Origin: Forficula auricularia
Taxonomy: Eukaryota; Arthropoda; Insecta; Dermaptera; Forficulidae
Assembly: GCA_024734495.1 (NCBI GenBank)
Contig: JALMQS010000823.1
Location: forward strand, 124,001-188,000
Length of the DNA stretch: 64,000 bases
Direction of reading: 5' to 3'
Of this stretch, positions 22,223-34,678 are shown in pieces. The notes beneath the pieces are model-generated. The model worked only from the letters and a program-made list of their open reading frames with translations, was not told the DNA's origin and ran no database searches. The translations under genes and the position numbers were made by a program. How positions within the stretch are numbered: the first letter of the stretch is position 1; the number at the start of each line of letters is the position of its first letter.

Positions 22223-23960
22223 GTACGCTTTCTTAACCTCTATAACACTTCTTTATATCTGTTAGAGTTCGAAACGATATGACGTTATTAATTATGCCAA
22301 AAGGACCTCAAAGCTCGAAATTTTTCCATTTTTTGCTTAGAAAGATACCTTGATAGTTTCAATGCATGTATGAATGCTGATCTATCTAGACTCCTGAACA
22401 ATTATTATAATTGTTATTATTATTTATTATATTTTTTTCTTTTCTACCTCTTGCTATTTTTATTGCTCTTCAAGCTCTCATTTATTGCATCTTCGCTTTT
22501 TGCCTACCTTACAATTATCTTTTTGTCAACACTATTTTTCGCTCATAGTTTTTTATTTTTATTTTTATTTATATATCTTATTTTATTTATTTATTTTCGT
22601 TATCCCGAAATTGATCTGGCTCCAAACAGTTTAAATTTTCAAAAAAATTAAATGAATTTTGCCATTCCGGAAAAAATATATTTTTATTTCAATAACTAAA
22701 ATCAAACAATAACGTAAAATCGTGAGATTGACTCGAAATTCACAAGTTGTATTTTTATTAGAAAAAATACTATTTCCAAATAACTATTATAGTTTATCTA
22801 TTTATTTAAATATATAAGCGTAATATAAAATATAATATTTACTTCTTGATGCACAATTATGTAAATACAATATCTTTATAAAAAATTGAAATAAATATTA
22901 TAAAGAATAAATGTTAAGCTTGTTGAGAGAAAAAATACAACATTCTGTTAAAACATGTTTTGATGTTGTTTATTAAATATAAATTATTTATTTAATAAGA
23001 TTTGGTAAAAGAAGTGGATAGGGTGGAGGAAGAGTCTAACAATCAGGGAACAAGAGGGATGTTCGTTAAAAAGTGAGTGATCTAGTTAGTGTATGCTTTG
23101 CCCTTTGTAAAGATTAACAATTTTCACACGTTTTAGGACTATTCGATAAAGGGGACAAATTTCCTGAAACATCTGAAAATTGAATACTTCACTTTGATTT
23201 TTTTTTCATAATAGTTTGCCTAAATTAGCAGAGTTTTTAATTTTTAAATTGAAGATTTTTTGTCTTTTGCTTAAAATAATAATTAGGTATATTTATTTAT
23301 TTGAGATTCTACTTTTTAAGGTCTTTTATGCTCATTTTAATATCTATATACATATTTAAATGTAAAAGTCCTCACTAATTCATCACTAATCTTCCACTTT
23401 TTTGTATTGACAGAAAGTTAAAATTTGGGAGAATTTTTTACTTGAACGGTTTTGATTTACCGCTCTTAAAGGGATGAAACGGGGCCCAGAATTATCCAAT
23501 AATAACATACCAACTAACAATAACTAAGCATTAGTTTCTATCAAGACATTAGTTCATAATTAATAAAGTAAAGGGTGTGTAGTTAGTTCATAACTCATGT
23601 ACTAGAAGCTTTTTAAAAATATGTTATCTCTAAATATTTTATAGACATTTGAAATGATGGGGTTCCAAAAAATTAATATAATTATAGTAAATCTTCAAAT
23701 TGAATGGTTTAATCAATTAATGTGTTTATGAGATAAAGCGCATAGCCTATGGCGAATGCGACTCAGAGAGTAGAGTCGATTCTCCTTACCATTTAGGACG
23801 AGGAACAACAGAAATTATAAAATCGTATTACTTGATAAGTTGATACTATCCTCCCAATATATTATCCTAAATATATCGATATGAAATCTTTAAATAAATT
23901 CTCAAATGCATTTTTTATGCAATTGACCAAGAAAGAACAGCATCCCACATAGATATCTAA
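22223..23960 (+). other. slo intron, low complexity, nothing identified
   Basis: Very AT-rich; 22390-22600 is T-rich and yields an artefactual hydrophobic open frame. No repeat termini or exon signals were recognised. Confidence 0.5.
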
Positions 23961-23964
23961 TATA

Positions 23965-24438
23965 CAGGGGTCGGCGCTCGAAGTGTTACCATCTACCGTG
24001 ACAAGATTTTAAACGATGATTTGTTACCTTGCGCACGTAAGAAATTCGGGAAGCCCGTGAAACCCAACGTTTTTTACAAGAAAAATTTCCCAGGTTCATT
24101 TCTTCACAACAATGGCCACCATATTCCCCGGACTTATGATTTTTCCATATGGTCCATTCTTGAAGCCAAAGTATCAACTAAAAAATATTAGACGGTCAAC
24201 GCCTTAGAGATTGCTCTTAGGCGAGAATGGGGCAAAATACCATCAGACCACATTCGTGCAGCGTGTGAAGCCTTCCCGGACAGAATCAATGCTATTATCC
24301 GCGCTAAAGGGGGCTACATCGAACAATGACATATTTTTCTTAAAATTTGAAATGTTTTTACGATATACTAGAGTTTTTAAATAAAAATAAAAATTGACAA
24401 AATTACAACATTTTTAATTGGTAACACTTCGAGCCCTG
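23965..24438 (+). mobile_element. Internally deleted mariner/Tc1-type element
   Basis: TA dinucleotides flank inverted ends: left CAGGGGTCGGCGCTCGAAGT with GTTACCA, right TGGTAACACTTCGAGCCCTG. The left end carries a short insertion (GTCGGCG) relative to the right. The body retains the C-terminal part of a transposase (24112-24329). At 474 bp the element is far below the roughly 1.2-1.3 kb of an autonomous mariner, so it is a deletion derivative. Confidence 0.85.
24112..24329 (+). pseudogene. mariner-type transposase C-terminal fragment
   Basis: It reads WPPYSPDL, then after a one-base frameshift YDFSIWSILEAKVSTKKY, a stop codon, TVNALEIALRREWGKIPSDH and IRAACEAFPDRINAIIRAKG, ending GYIEQ and stop. 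The PYSPDL motif carries the second catalytic Asp region, and the tail is typical of mariner/Tc1 transposases. Frameshift and stop make it non-functional. Confidence 0.85.
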
Positions 24439-24717
24439 TATATTGGAACAAAAACATTTTAATAAAATTCCATTAAATTATTTATCGCGCTGAAGTTGAA
24501 TTATGCTTTCCGAAACTATAATCTCAAAATAATAATAATAATAATAATAATACATTTAATAAAGCCAAAGTCTTAGTAAGTTTATTCTTTAATTTGTTCT
24601 TTATACCAGGTACTCACTTGGAAATTTTTTTGGTGGTGGTAAATAAGATCAAACGTTTATTAAAAAAATCACTTTCTTAATAACCAGAAAGAATGGCGAG
24701 AATCAATAAAGCCAGAC

Positions 24718-24944
24718 CAGTGTTTCTCAACTTTTTTTGGTTGACGGCACACCAAAAATATCTGGAATCATTTACGGCACACCTGAATATAAAAAAATAT
24801 AAAAGTTGTATGATACAAAAAATTTTTTTTAACTAATTACAAATACTATTTCAAAGTTACAAAACCCATGAAATTTTAATTATTTGTTAAAACCCTCGAG
24901 GCAGATTTGACTCTCCCTCGCAGCACACAGGTTTAGAAACACTG
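24718..24944. mobile_element. hAT-like MITE with 8-bp target duplication
   Basis: The termini CAGTGTTTCTCAAC and GTTTAGAAACACTG are inverted repeats differing at one base. The flanks AGCCAGAC and AGCTAGAC match at 7 of 8 positions, the duplication size of hAT elements. The interior repeats GCACACC and CGGCACAC. Non-coding, 227 bp. Confidence 0.85.
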
Positions 24945-25625
24945 AGCTAGACCATTCTATGTAGACATTTAATAAAATCTACAAAATCAGCAGTGAACAT
25001 AGAATATTTATTATGAGAATTATGGTCTCGTTATATTTTTTATTTAAATCTAAGCAGTTAGTAACAAATATATTATGGTCGTCCTTGTCCCAGAAAACGA
25101 ATTTTGAATATGAGCTCCTGCAGAGACTTATTATTTGAAAAAAAGTATTCTTTGCGTAAAAATATGATTGCTTTGAGTGTATAAGAATTGGAAATATTAT
25201 TGAACGAAAAGTTAGATTCGAATTGTTATTATTTTAATTTATAAATTACGAGGTGCCACACTAGACTTGTGGACAGAATAATAGTCTTCCAGTCGAACTT
25301 ACCTGGAATCGAATTCTGTCTCAGTCAGAAAAATTTTCATCTTTGACAAAAATCACCAATTCCCAGGGAAAAAATTGAGACTCCACCCCAGTGAACAATT
25401 TTCTCGGGAAACTACATAATAATTATTATGGTTACTCTACAGTCTAAATACTAATACCCAACATTCGGAATCAAGTATGTACCTCAAAGAAGAAGAATAT
25501 ATTAATACGTCATAGTCAAGAAGATTTTTTTAATTTATTTTTTATTTTATATTCTTACACAAAATAATTAAAAGACCGTCGTTGCTTGTTGATATACTTT
25601 AGTTTTGTATTTCTAATTTTACTTT

Positions 25626-27026
25626 ACCATACAGGGTATGGTCAAGTATTGTAATCGTGCATGAAAAAAGTGTTTTTTTTTGCTTCTTTTTTTTCAAAAT
25701 ATCTCAAAAACGGCTGAAATTATTTTGGTTAAAAAAATTGGGCAAAACCATGGCATTTCGGTCTACAAAAAAATCCCTAATAAGCGAACATCGAAAAAAT
25801 TATATTTTTCGAGATAATAATTGTTTTGTCAAAATGTCTGTTAGTTAGTCTGTTCGTCTGTGGGTTACCAAATTTTTGTGGACGAGCTAGCTCAAAAACT
25901 AGTGGGAATATCAAAACCAAATTTCACATGTAGTTTGGGTGCATTGAGATTAAGAGCTGATTAGATTTTGGTGGATATCGACTTAAAATTAAGGAAGGGG
26001 GAGGGGGGTTAAAATTTAAAAATCTAGGCCATTTGAGCAAATTCAATCAAATTTTGTATACATCCCAAGTAACACACAATATCCCCAGAATATTCTAAGA
26101 AGTTATTTAAATGACATATATATTCCAATTATCTACAGAAGATCCACAGAATATTTGTACGGACGTTAATCTTCTGAGAATATTCTTTTCCGAATATTCC
26201 AAGAATACGCAAGTAGGAATATTCCGGGAAAGGAAATTTAATGTCCTACACAAATATTTTAGTTCTAAGAAAATTCCCAGAATATCTACGAAGATTGAAA
26301 GATTATTCCCAGGATATTCCAATGTCCAGAAAAGATATTATCAGAATATTTATAGATTATTCTTATGCTACCTGGGATGATCCGTGGGCCTCCAGAGGTT
26401 TAAAAATGCAAAAACTAACTCCGACAAAATGGGGAGGGGGCGGGGAGTGGTCAAAAAATGAAAATATAGGCCATTGTACCAAACTCAACCAAATTTTCTA
26501 TACTTAAACAGTGGTATCCCAGAAGACTAAAAATGGAAAAACTAACGACCCAAAATGAGGAGGGGTCAAAAATTTTAAATATAGTCCCTTGTACCAAACT
26601 CAACAAAATTTTGTTTACATAATCCGTGGGCCTCCAGAAGTCTAAAAATGCAAAAACTAACCACCAAAATGGGGGGGGTCAAAAAATGAAAATCTAGACT
26701 CTTGTACCAAACTCAACCAAATTTTGTTTACATAATCCGTGGTCCCCCAGAAGTCTAAAAATAAAAAACTAACCGCCCAAAATGGGGGGAGGGTGTAAAG
26801 TCAAAAAATGAAAATATAGGTCCTTGTACCAAACTCAACCAAATGTTGTAGACATAATCAGTGGAACCTCGAAAGACTAAAAATGCATAAACTAACCACC
26901 CTAAAGGGGGGGGGGTTAAAAAATGGAAATCTAGACCCTTGTACCAAACTCAACCAAATTTTGTATACATATTCCGTGGGTCCACAGAAGCTAAAAATAC
27001 AAAAACTAACCCCCCCCCCCCCTACA
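25626..27026. repeat. Diverged tandem repeat array, about 115-130 bp unit
   Basis: Units share AATCCGTGGGCCTCCAGAAG, then AAAAACTAACC, a G-rich run, GTCAAAAAATGAAAATCTAG and TTGTACCAAACTCAACCAAA. Unit starts fall at about 26379, 26507, 26619, 26737, 26856 and 26970, with a more diverged unit around 25980-26070. The array is preceded by GTCAAGTATTGTAATCGTGC at about 25641. That sequence resembles the leader of the 31.56 kb element. An insertion with GAATATTC motifs lies at 26075-26378. Confidence 0.7.
26075..26378. repeat. GAATATTC-rich insert within the tandem array
   Basis: The block is bounded by ATCCCAAGTAAC and GCTACCTGGGAT, which are imperfect inverted repeats. About eight GAATATTC-like palindromes (for example AGAATATTCT, CGAATATTCC, GGAATATTCC) occur in 300 bp. 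It looks like a small TIR element inserted in an array unit; the array resumes immediately after it. Confidence 0.55.
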
Positions 27027-27029
27027 TTA

Positions 27030-28235
27030 TTATAAATAATTTTATTTAATATTAAATAATAAGAGAGGAGCCAGGTTGTATGGTAAAGTCAATTGGATGG
27101 CCACATCAGAACGTGGCACTTTATTTATTTATTTTTTTTACGCTTGATTTTTACTATTTCTTTACGTTGCCGAATTTTCAATACCCAAAAATATTTAACT
27201 TTGATTTAAATATGTACTTAATTGAATGTTCTGTTACATTGCAAACTGATTCATCTTACTCAAATGTGAGAGAAATTTAATACACTCGAGATTTGAAGAA
27301 GAAATAATAATTGATTAAAGTAAATCATTATACGAATTGTTTGGGAAATTTCTTATCATTAGCGATATTTATCAAATTACAAGTATAAATTAATGATTTC
27401 GGATTGCTGCAAATTTTTACTATGTCTGCAATATTTTTAGATATAATTATAATCACATTGCGTTTTTTCTGATTTTTTTCAAGTTGATTTGTAGATTTTC
27501 TCTATTTTTCTGATTTTAGTTTATTCTTATTTCTTTTATGTTGCATGCTTCAATATATCTTTTGCACTTCAATTTCTCGTATAAAATCTCAAATAGAAAG
27601 CCTCATCAATTTATATAATAAATAATAAATAAATAAATAAACAATTTAAATAAATTTAAAAAATATATAAAATAACACTACACACTTAACACTAGAAAAA
27701 CGATCCAGTTTATATTTCTATTAATAGGAATTGATGTTTTATTTAATTCTTAATAATAATCAATACCATTATATTAAAATAACTCGGTTTTTAGGTATAC
27801 AATTTTAATTTTTACTTAAAAATGTAATATTGATATATATATATCTGATCATCACTTTAAGTGGATGACTTTTGACCCCTGACGTGTTTAATACTTTTCT
27901 TTTTGAATGCCATTTCTTTGGTGGTTCTTTATTTGAAACTCCAGAATTCTCAATTGATGTTTTAGACTGCATGGAGCCAGGGTTAGCAATTCTGTAGTAC
28001 TTTTTTGTTTCAATCGTCAAAAATCCAATGTTAGGTATTGCTTTCTCGAGTAAACCATACATCTATTTAATTAGCTTGGTGTGGTTTGATGATTTATTTC
28101 CATAGAAAATATACATATAAAATATATAATATATCTATATTCAAAGTGTGTATTGAACATTTTAAATGTGTTATAAAAATTTATTGACTTAAACTACAGT
28201 ACAAGCTTAAATACATTTAAAAGAATATCAAGAAT
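27030..28235. other. slo intron, one unassigned minus-strand ORF
   Basis: AT-rich intron. On the minus strand 27805-28062 an 85-codon frame contains NIGFLTIETKKYYRIANPGS and KEPPKKWHSKRKVLNTSGVK, preceded by AATAG that could be an acceptor. No family is recognised. It may be a transposon or gene relic. Confidence 0.25.
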
Positions 28236-28237
28236 GG

Positions 28238-28558
28238 AATAAGAGTTTTACGCCCGAATCCCCCCAAAATCCGGGGTCGTCTTATAGGACAGATACAAAA
28301 AAATTATATTGCAATGCTGCCAAATACAAGAAAATAAAATTTGTTAATTTGAAATATTATGAATAGGACATAGTAATTTTGTATAAGCTATACAGTAATT
28401 ATCCAGATGATGATCGCTGATCTAAACTAAATTTATAGGCCGTTGATAGTATGGGGCTCGTCTTATAGTTATACTTATATGTTAAAACTATAAAATTTTG
28501 ACCAAAATTTTACCTCGTCTTATCTCAAGGTCGTCTTATCTGCGGAAATATACGGTAT
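28238..28558. mobile_element. Probable TIR element with TAAGACGACC termini
   Basis: The right end ATCTGCGGAAATATACGGTA preceded by GTCGTCTTATCTCAAGGTCG is a recognisable type of terminal sequence. CGTCTTATAG motifs occur near the left (GGGGTCGTCTTATAGGACAG) and middle. No clean target duplication is seen and the left boundary is approximate. Confidence 0.4.
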
Positions 28559-28559
28559 C

Positions 28560-29324
28560 TAAAAATGTTGTCACTGTGAGATGTGTTAAGGAATCTACAC
28601 TCTGAAAGAATTCAGTATAACATTTTAAAATAATTGGGGTAGAATAGCCCTGATTTCATTTTCACTCCTCCATATTTCTAAGTTTATTTGTATTCACATT
28701 ACTTGTTAAATAGCCTTATAGAAATAAATTGTAAGAGAAATATTGGAACATCTTGGGGGCTACGAAAGGGTGAATTTCTTGAAATCAGTATTTTCTGAAA
28801 CTTTATTTTTTTTTTCATAGTGTGGCTAGTTGCACCATCTTGCTAAACTTTTCTTTAATTTATGGTATAAAGAAAGACTGTAAAATTTCAGCATCTCAAC
28901 GAGTATTATTACCAATTGGTTCGGTCATATCCCTAAAAAAATAAAATCCCACGATCCTAGACGACGAAATGGGAAGCGAAACTTTTCATATCATGAAACT
29001 TCCATTCTTGGTATTATTAAATATGTATTTAATTTACTTGTTCCATAGTTCAATAAGTTTTTTTAAGATATTTAAAACAATCAATGTATTTTTCCGGACC
29101 CACTCTAAACCATTTTACATACCATTACTCTCTATAAAAATTTATTTTTAAATAAAACAAAAGTAATTTAGGTTTTAAATATATTTATATGTTAATATAA
29201 CGTATGATATAATTCATCAACAGGATTTTTTAAGCTTGGCCCTCATTGATTTAAGAGGTCTGTTGATTGGATGGTAGTAAGTGTATCAAGGATGGATCTC
29301 GCTAATCCGATTGTACTGTTCCAG
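28560..29324 (+). other. slo intron, nothing identified
   Basis: AT-rich intron up to the acceptor of the RCK2-start exon. No supported feature. Confidence 0.5.
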
Positions 29325-29496
29325 GCCAACCAGTCGAAGTTCGGCTGGAAACAATATGAATAATAATGGGGGTCTACAAGTCGGCATAGCCGATGATCAA
29401 GCAAAAGATTTTGACTTTGAAAAAACGGAAATGAAATATGACTCCACGGGAATGTTCCATTGGGGTCCTGCAAGAAATTTAGAGGAATGTATACTG
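29325..29496 (+). CDS. slo: slo exon, start of RCK2 (TGMFHW)
   Basis: The 172-nt exon follows TGTTCCAG and precedes GTAAGT. Its first base completes ATG from the previous exon, and it ends in phase 0. It reads PTSRSSAGNNMNNNGGLQVG, then DDQAKDFDFEKTEMKYDSTG, MFHW and GPARNLEECIL. The DSTGMFHW block marks entry into the second RCK domain of the gating ring. The Asn- and Gly-rich start is a flexible linker. Confidence 0.97.
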
Positions 29497-29656
29497 GTAA
29501 GTGAAAACAAAAAATTTAGCTTATCAGGGGCTCATTGATTTATAATGAGTTCTTGGATGACCACCACCGAGATCCCAAACGGAGTGGAGTGTGGAATTAA
29601 TTCTACTTCTAAACAAACATTCACACTTTCCTTTTTTACTTCTCTGAGCTCACTTA

Positions 29657-29861
29657 GGTCAGATGTATGTCGGTTTGTAAAGTCTTTGTTAAGTTGTCAG
29701 ATTGGTCAAACCTTAGTATTCAGCATATGTCCGGTCGAATGGCCAATCAGATGACACGCATTTTCATCTGATTGGCCATTCGGCCGAGCACTTGGTAAAT
29801 ACTAATGTTTGACCGTTTGTCAACTTAACAAAGTGTTAACAAACCATCATAAAACTGGCCC
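29657..29861. mobile_element. Palindromic element, CATCTGATTGGCC family, copy 1
   Basis: The two halves are inverted copies: GGTTTGTAAAGTCTTTGTTA on the left pairs with the right AACAAAGTGTTAACAAACC, and the centre has GAATGGCCAATCAGATGA facing TCATCTGATTGGCCATTC. Left end TTAGGTCAG and right end CTGGCCCTTA suggest a 2-3 bp TA or TTA duplication. Related copies are at 52145 and 58655. Confidence 0.75.
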
Positions 29862-29869
29862 TTAGTATA

Positions 29870-30485
29870 CCGAGTACCTAAACATCAGTCAATGGTGAGT
29901 CGTTAGTCATTACACTCAGGATTTTATTCTTAATTGGGAACCATTTATCTTGTTAACAACTCAGGGAGGAAAGTTAATTAGCATATTGCAAAATTTATAG
30001 ACATTAAAAAATATAAATTACTTATTAACAAATATTAAATTAGTTAGAGTTATTTTTGAGAAAATGGGCAAAATCTGAAAACTCAGGTAGTAAAGGGCTA
30101 TTTTAGTTGGACCTGTTTGAAGGGGGGTAAATCGGGAGATAATTTCAAAGAAGGAGAGGTGCTAAGTAAAAGTCTAGTGGTGTACACATCATAAATTTTC
30201 TTTAGACAATTTTAAAATATTGAGCCCTTTTTTCACTATATTCTTATAACACATTTTCATTTGATGACTCCCAAAATTTGACCACCATCTCCTCTCAAAA
30301 TATATAAAAAATAAAATCAAATGATCTAAACTGAAATATAATCAAAAAAATATTATGAAATTCCAAAATAATTTTCTTCATAATTACCTCTCAGTGCACC
30401 ATCAATGGTATCAGAATGAAAGATATTTTCTTTAAATTATATTTTACTAGTTGTAAACAGTAAGTATTTTAATTGTATTGTTTTG
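29870..30485 (+). other. slo intron, nothing identified
   Basis: AT-rich sequence between the palindromic element and the next slo exon. No supported feature. Confidence 0.5.
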
Positions 30486-30491
30486 TTCCAG

Positions 30492-30716
30492 GACCGAAAC
30501 CAAGCCGCAATGACTGTACTAAATGGTCATGTTGTAGTTTGCTTGTTTGCGGATCCAGATTCCCCGTTGATCGGCTTGCGGAATCTCGTTATGCCCCTTC
30601 GTGCGTCCAATTTCCATTATCATGAGCTTAAACATGTGGTCATTGTTGGATCAGTAGATTATATCCGCCGTGAATGGAAAATGTTACAAAATTTACCAAA
30701 AATTTCAGTGCTCAAT
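30492..30716 (+). CDS. slo: slo exon, RCK2 N-lobe
   Basis: A 225-nt, phase 0-0 exon after TTCCAG. It begins [20 protein letters not shown] and continues [20 protein letters not shown], ending [13 protein letters not shown] before GTAAGA. This is the Rossmann-like core of RCK2, nearly invariant in animal Slo1. Only a 72-nt intron separates it from the next exon. Confidence 0.98.
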
Positions 30717-30788
30717 GTAAGATGCTCTCTTACTTCTTTATTTTCTTCTTTTTTACTTTCCATTTACATTTTTTGTTTTATTTTTCAG

Positions 30789-30972
30789 GGATCCCCGTTA
30801 AGTCGTGCCGATTTACGGGCCGTTAACGTTAACTTGTGTGATATGTGTGTAATTTTATCTGCCAAAGTGCCAAGCAACGATGACCCCACATTGGCCGACA
30901 AAGAGGCCATCCTCGCATCTCTCAACATCAAGGCGATGACTTTCGACGATACAATCGGGGTGCTCAGTCAAA
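30789..30972 (+). CDS. slo: slo exon, RCK2 ([16 protein letters not shown])
   Basis: The 184-nt exon starts [20 protein letters not shown] and ends DDTIGVLSQ plus one base, at a GTTAGT donor. It continues the RCK2 nucleotide-binding-like fold. The donor is slightly off consensus. The next intron is about 5.6 kb and contains the nested 119-bp satellite element. Confidence 0.98.
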
Positions 30973-32280
30973 GTTAGTACACTTTTAATATTGTCATTGA
31001 AGATTTTGCTTCTTATCTGATTAACTTTTGTTGCGGCCCAAACTAATTTAGGGGGCGACAATAGGCCACGACACGCTATTTACTAGTATTTCAATGGACT
31101 GTATTTGGTGTTGCTGGATCAACTACCCCCTTTTAATTTAGTTTAAGATATTCAGGATTGGGAGGAGAGTGGTTTCCACTTATCTAGGTCTCGAACCGTG
31201 ATACACTAAAGGAGATGGCCCTTATCTTCTTTGTGTAAACTATATGTAGACGCGTCGACTTGTCTCGCTGCGATTTGTGTTCTGTCCGTGTGCTGTCTTC
31301 AGAGCGAGTCTCGCAAGTGAGAAGCCACTCGGGACTGGAGAGGAGGAGGGGGGAAGAAAAGGGCAGAGTCCAAAATTGACCCCATCCATGCTAACTATAA
31401 AAATATATCCTATTCGGGCCTCAACAACTTTAGATATAAAATTGAAATATAAAATCTCTCGTTGAAATTCAATAGGAACTAAGACCACATTTTGTGTAAC
31501 CATTGAAAAGGCTTAGTAAGCATCCCTTTGAGAATAAAGAACCCTTTAACCTTTCTTACTTTGTCAATGCAAAGCATGGGTAAAGTATTGCAATCGCTCT
31601 CGGGGCAAGCGTGGCTTCAAAGGGTCCTCAGGTAAAGACTACGGAACCCATGGACTCAAATAAAGTCACAAATTGTAGTATTCAATTAGGTTGAATTTTA
31701 GCACGTGACGGTTTTGCCAAAAATTACATGGGGTCTCGTCGAGAGGCCAAAAAAGTGCGATTTTTTCATTTAGTGCGTGCGGATGTATGTATGTATGGAT
31801 GGATGTATGTTATCGCTTTTTTGGCCCACGATTTTTTCCACACCTTTGCGCTGATTGAAATGAAATTGAAAACCTACCATTAGTTTAACAAAATGAAGCG
31901 CTGATTAGTTTTTGGTACATATCGGCCCACAAACATTAGTACTTTATTTCAGTACTTTTTTAGTTTTTTCTAAATATCTTGAAAATGACTTAACCAATTT
32001 TGATGAAATTTAATATCCTAATTAAGTACCTTGGGGACCACAAAAAGGTTAAATAAAGTTTTTAGTAAAATTATATTTTAAAGTACTTTACTCTAGAGTT
32101 AGATGGTACTTTTTAATTTTTTAAATTCTTTAAAATTTATTCATTTGAAAGTTTTAATATAGCTCATTTAGCCTTGCTTAAGTAAGAATGGATAGGCTTC
32201 TCTCTGTGAAATGCTAAAAATTTGGGAGGAATTTTTATGAGTAACCATAGCAACTGCGTTGTTTTCTTATCCGTTACCTT

Positions 32281-33540
32281 TGCTGAAGACAGAGAAATCG
32301 ATTTTTAAACCAAAAATAGCGATTGATTCTCATCTAGTACTTGAGGAATAATCATTCTATATTGGATTTTTGACGTTTCGGTTTTATTAGTAACCATTGC
32401 TGAAGACATAGAGAAATCGATTTTAAACCAAAAATAGCGATTGATTCTCATCTAGTACTTGAGGAATAATCATTCTATATTGGATTTTTGACGTTTCGGT
32501 TTTTATTAGTAACCATTGCTGAAGACATAGAGAAATCGATTTTAAACCAAAAATAGCGATTGATTCTCATCTAGTACTTGAGGAATAATCATTCTATATT
32601 GGATTTTTGACGTTTCGGTTTTTATTAGTAACCATTGCTGAAGACATGGAGGAATCGACTTAAAATCAAAAATAGCGATTGATTCTCATCTAATACTTGA
32701 GAAATATCCATTCTATATTGGATTTTTGACGTTTCGGTTTTTATTAGTAACCATTGCTGAAGACATAGAGAAATCGACTTTAAACCAAAAATAGCGATTG
32801 ATTCTCATCTAGTACTTGAGGAATAATCATTCTATATTGGATTTTTGACGTTTCGGTTTTTATTGGTAACCATTGCTGAAGACATAGAGGAATCGACTTA
32901 AAATCAAAAATAGCGATTGATTCTCATCTAGTACTTGAGGAATAATCATTCTATATTGGATTTTTGACATTTCGGTTTTTATTGAAACCATTGCTGAAGA
33001 CATGGAGGAATCGACTTAAAATCAAAAATAGCCATCGATTCTCATCTAATACTTGAGGAATAACCATTCTATATTGGATTTTTGGCGTTTCGGTTTTTAT
33101 TGGAAACTATTGCTGAAGACATAGAGAAATCGACTTTAAACCAAAAATAACGATTGATTCTCATCTAATACTTGAGGAATAACCATTCTATATTGGATTT
33201 TTGACATTTCGGTTTTTATTGGTAACCATTGCTGAAGACATGGAGGAATCGACTTAAAATAAAAAATAGACATCGATTCTCATCTAATACTTGAGGAATA
33301 ACAATTCTACATTAGGCTTTTGACGTTTCGATTATTATTGGTAACCATTGCTGAAGACATGGAGGAATCGACATAAAATCAAAAATAACGATCGATTTTT
33401 ATCTAATACTAGAGGAATAACCTTATTGCATTCCATTTTTGATGTTTTGACCATTAATGGCAACCTCTATTGAAAACGTGGAAGAATCGACTTAAAATCA
33501 AAAAGACTAAATTCTTTTTTGGTAAACAACTCAATATGAA
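32281..33540 (+). repeat. 119-bp tandem satellite, about 10.5 units
   Basis: TGCTGAAGAC or its variant recurs at 32281, 32398, 32517, 32636, 32755, 32874, 32992, 33111, 33230, 33349 and 33468, so the spacing is 117-119 bp. Each unit contains AGAAATCGAC, GATTGATTCTCATCTA, TTCTATATTGGATTTTTGAC and TTTCGGTTTTTATT. Central units are nearly identical while the last are diverged, as in expansion by unequal exchange. Two further units in the same orientation lie at 35650-35930. Confidence 0.95.
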
Positions 33541-33727
33541 CTACAAATTGCAAGTGATATCTGATTAATAATAAAGGAACAAACATATTAATATTTCAAA
33601 TGAATTTGGATAAAGTTTAGCAACGATCCGTTGCAGTTTATTTTTTTTTACTTTTCGGCCTTTCTATCCATCAGCCAATTTACGATACTATTATTAAATT
33701 TTGACTTCTATCTAGTAATCAGATTTT

Positions 33728-33812
33728 AGCCGGTTGCCGCGAGTCGGATTCGAACCCGGGTCTACTTGATTAGCAGGCTTATACGCTATTCTCTCGGCCA
33801 ACCCGACCCCCT
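33728..33812 (-). repeat. tRNA-Ser-like pseudogene or SINE head
   Basis: On the minus strand there is an A-box-like TGGCCGAGAG, an anticodon-loop-like CTGCTAA and a B-box GGTTCGAATCC followed by GACTCGCGGC. The order and CTGCTAA loop resemble tRNA-Ser(GCU). No complementary acceptor stem is present, so it is not a functional tRNA. Confidence 0.55.
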
Positions 33813-34678
33813 TAACCTTTCTTAATAATTTCAAATTAAACATTTTACTATTTGAGAAATTGTAAATCATCGACGATAAGCCCTAAAATTTAGAAACTAG
33901 TATTTAAATCAGTAGCACGATTTAAGTCATTAACGAAGATTTGAGGGATTCTACCTAAATTTAACTAGTTCACAAGTTCAAAATGATTTGAAAATAATAA
34001 GATAATATTAAATAGTTTTCTTACCATAGAGAGTCTAGACCGAAAAACCTTTTCATATTATTTAAACCATTTGATTGAAAATTCAAAAATTGAAAATCGG
34101 TTTAAAATTTCAAATTTTATAATTTAATCTCACGAAAACATTATAATTTATTTTCTAAAAATGTATATTGTGAAGTTTAATTAGAGTTTTTTCAATTATT
34201 AATTTGTCTATCATAAATATAATATAATTTACTTGATCTTTTGCATTTAAAAAGACATATTGATGTAGGAAATGAAAATTTTTCTTTGAATTGAAAAATT
34301 GTCTTACAATAATTAGCTACTCGGGTAAGCTTGGCTTAATTCATTCAAAAAGGGTTTTTTGATTATTCTAATGTTTTGAAATGTCCGAGACGTGGAGAAA
34401 AATTATTTTCAAATATGATTATATTTCTATCTTTTAGTAAGACTACTAGTCTGAATTTCAATATTCTGCCTAGATAACTCAAACACGGAAGGTCGATTAA
34501 ACTTATTTTTAGTGCCAAAATGCTTAAATTTCTAATTTTATGCTTCCTAGATTCATAATTTTCTAGAATCTCTAGAACGATTATAGAAACTGAGCTACCA
34601 CCAGATTATTAATAAGCTGCACCACTTAACACCTTCCAAAAAATTTCCAAATTTTAAAAATATGCAGAGAGCATACTT

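Noticed and set aside
32281..33540. CRISPR-like array
   Set aside because: The 119-bp units are contiguous without unique spacers and the window is a eukaryotic intron.
33728..33812. Functional tRNA-Ser gene
   Set aside because: Pol III box-like sequences and a CTGCTAA loop are present but the acceptor stem does not pair.
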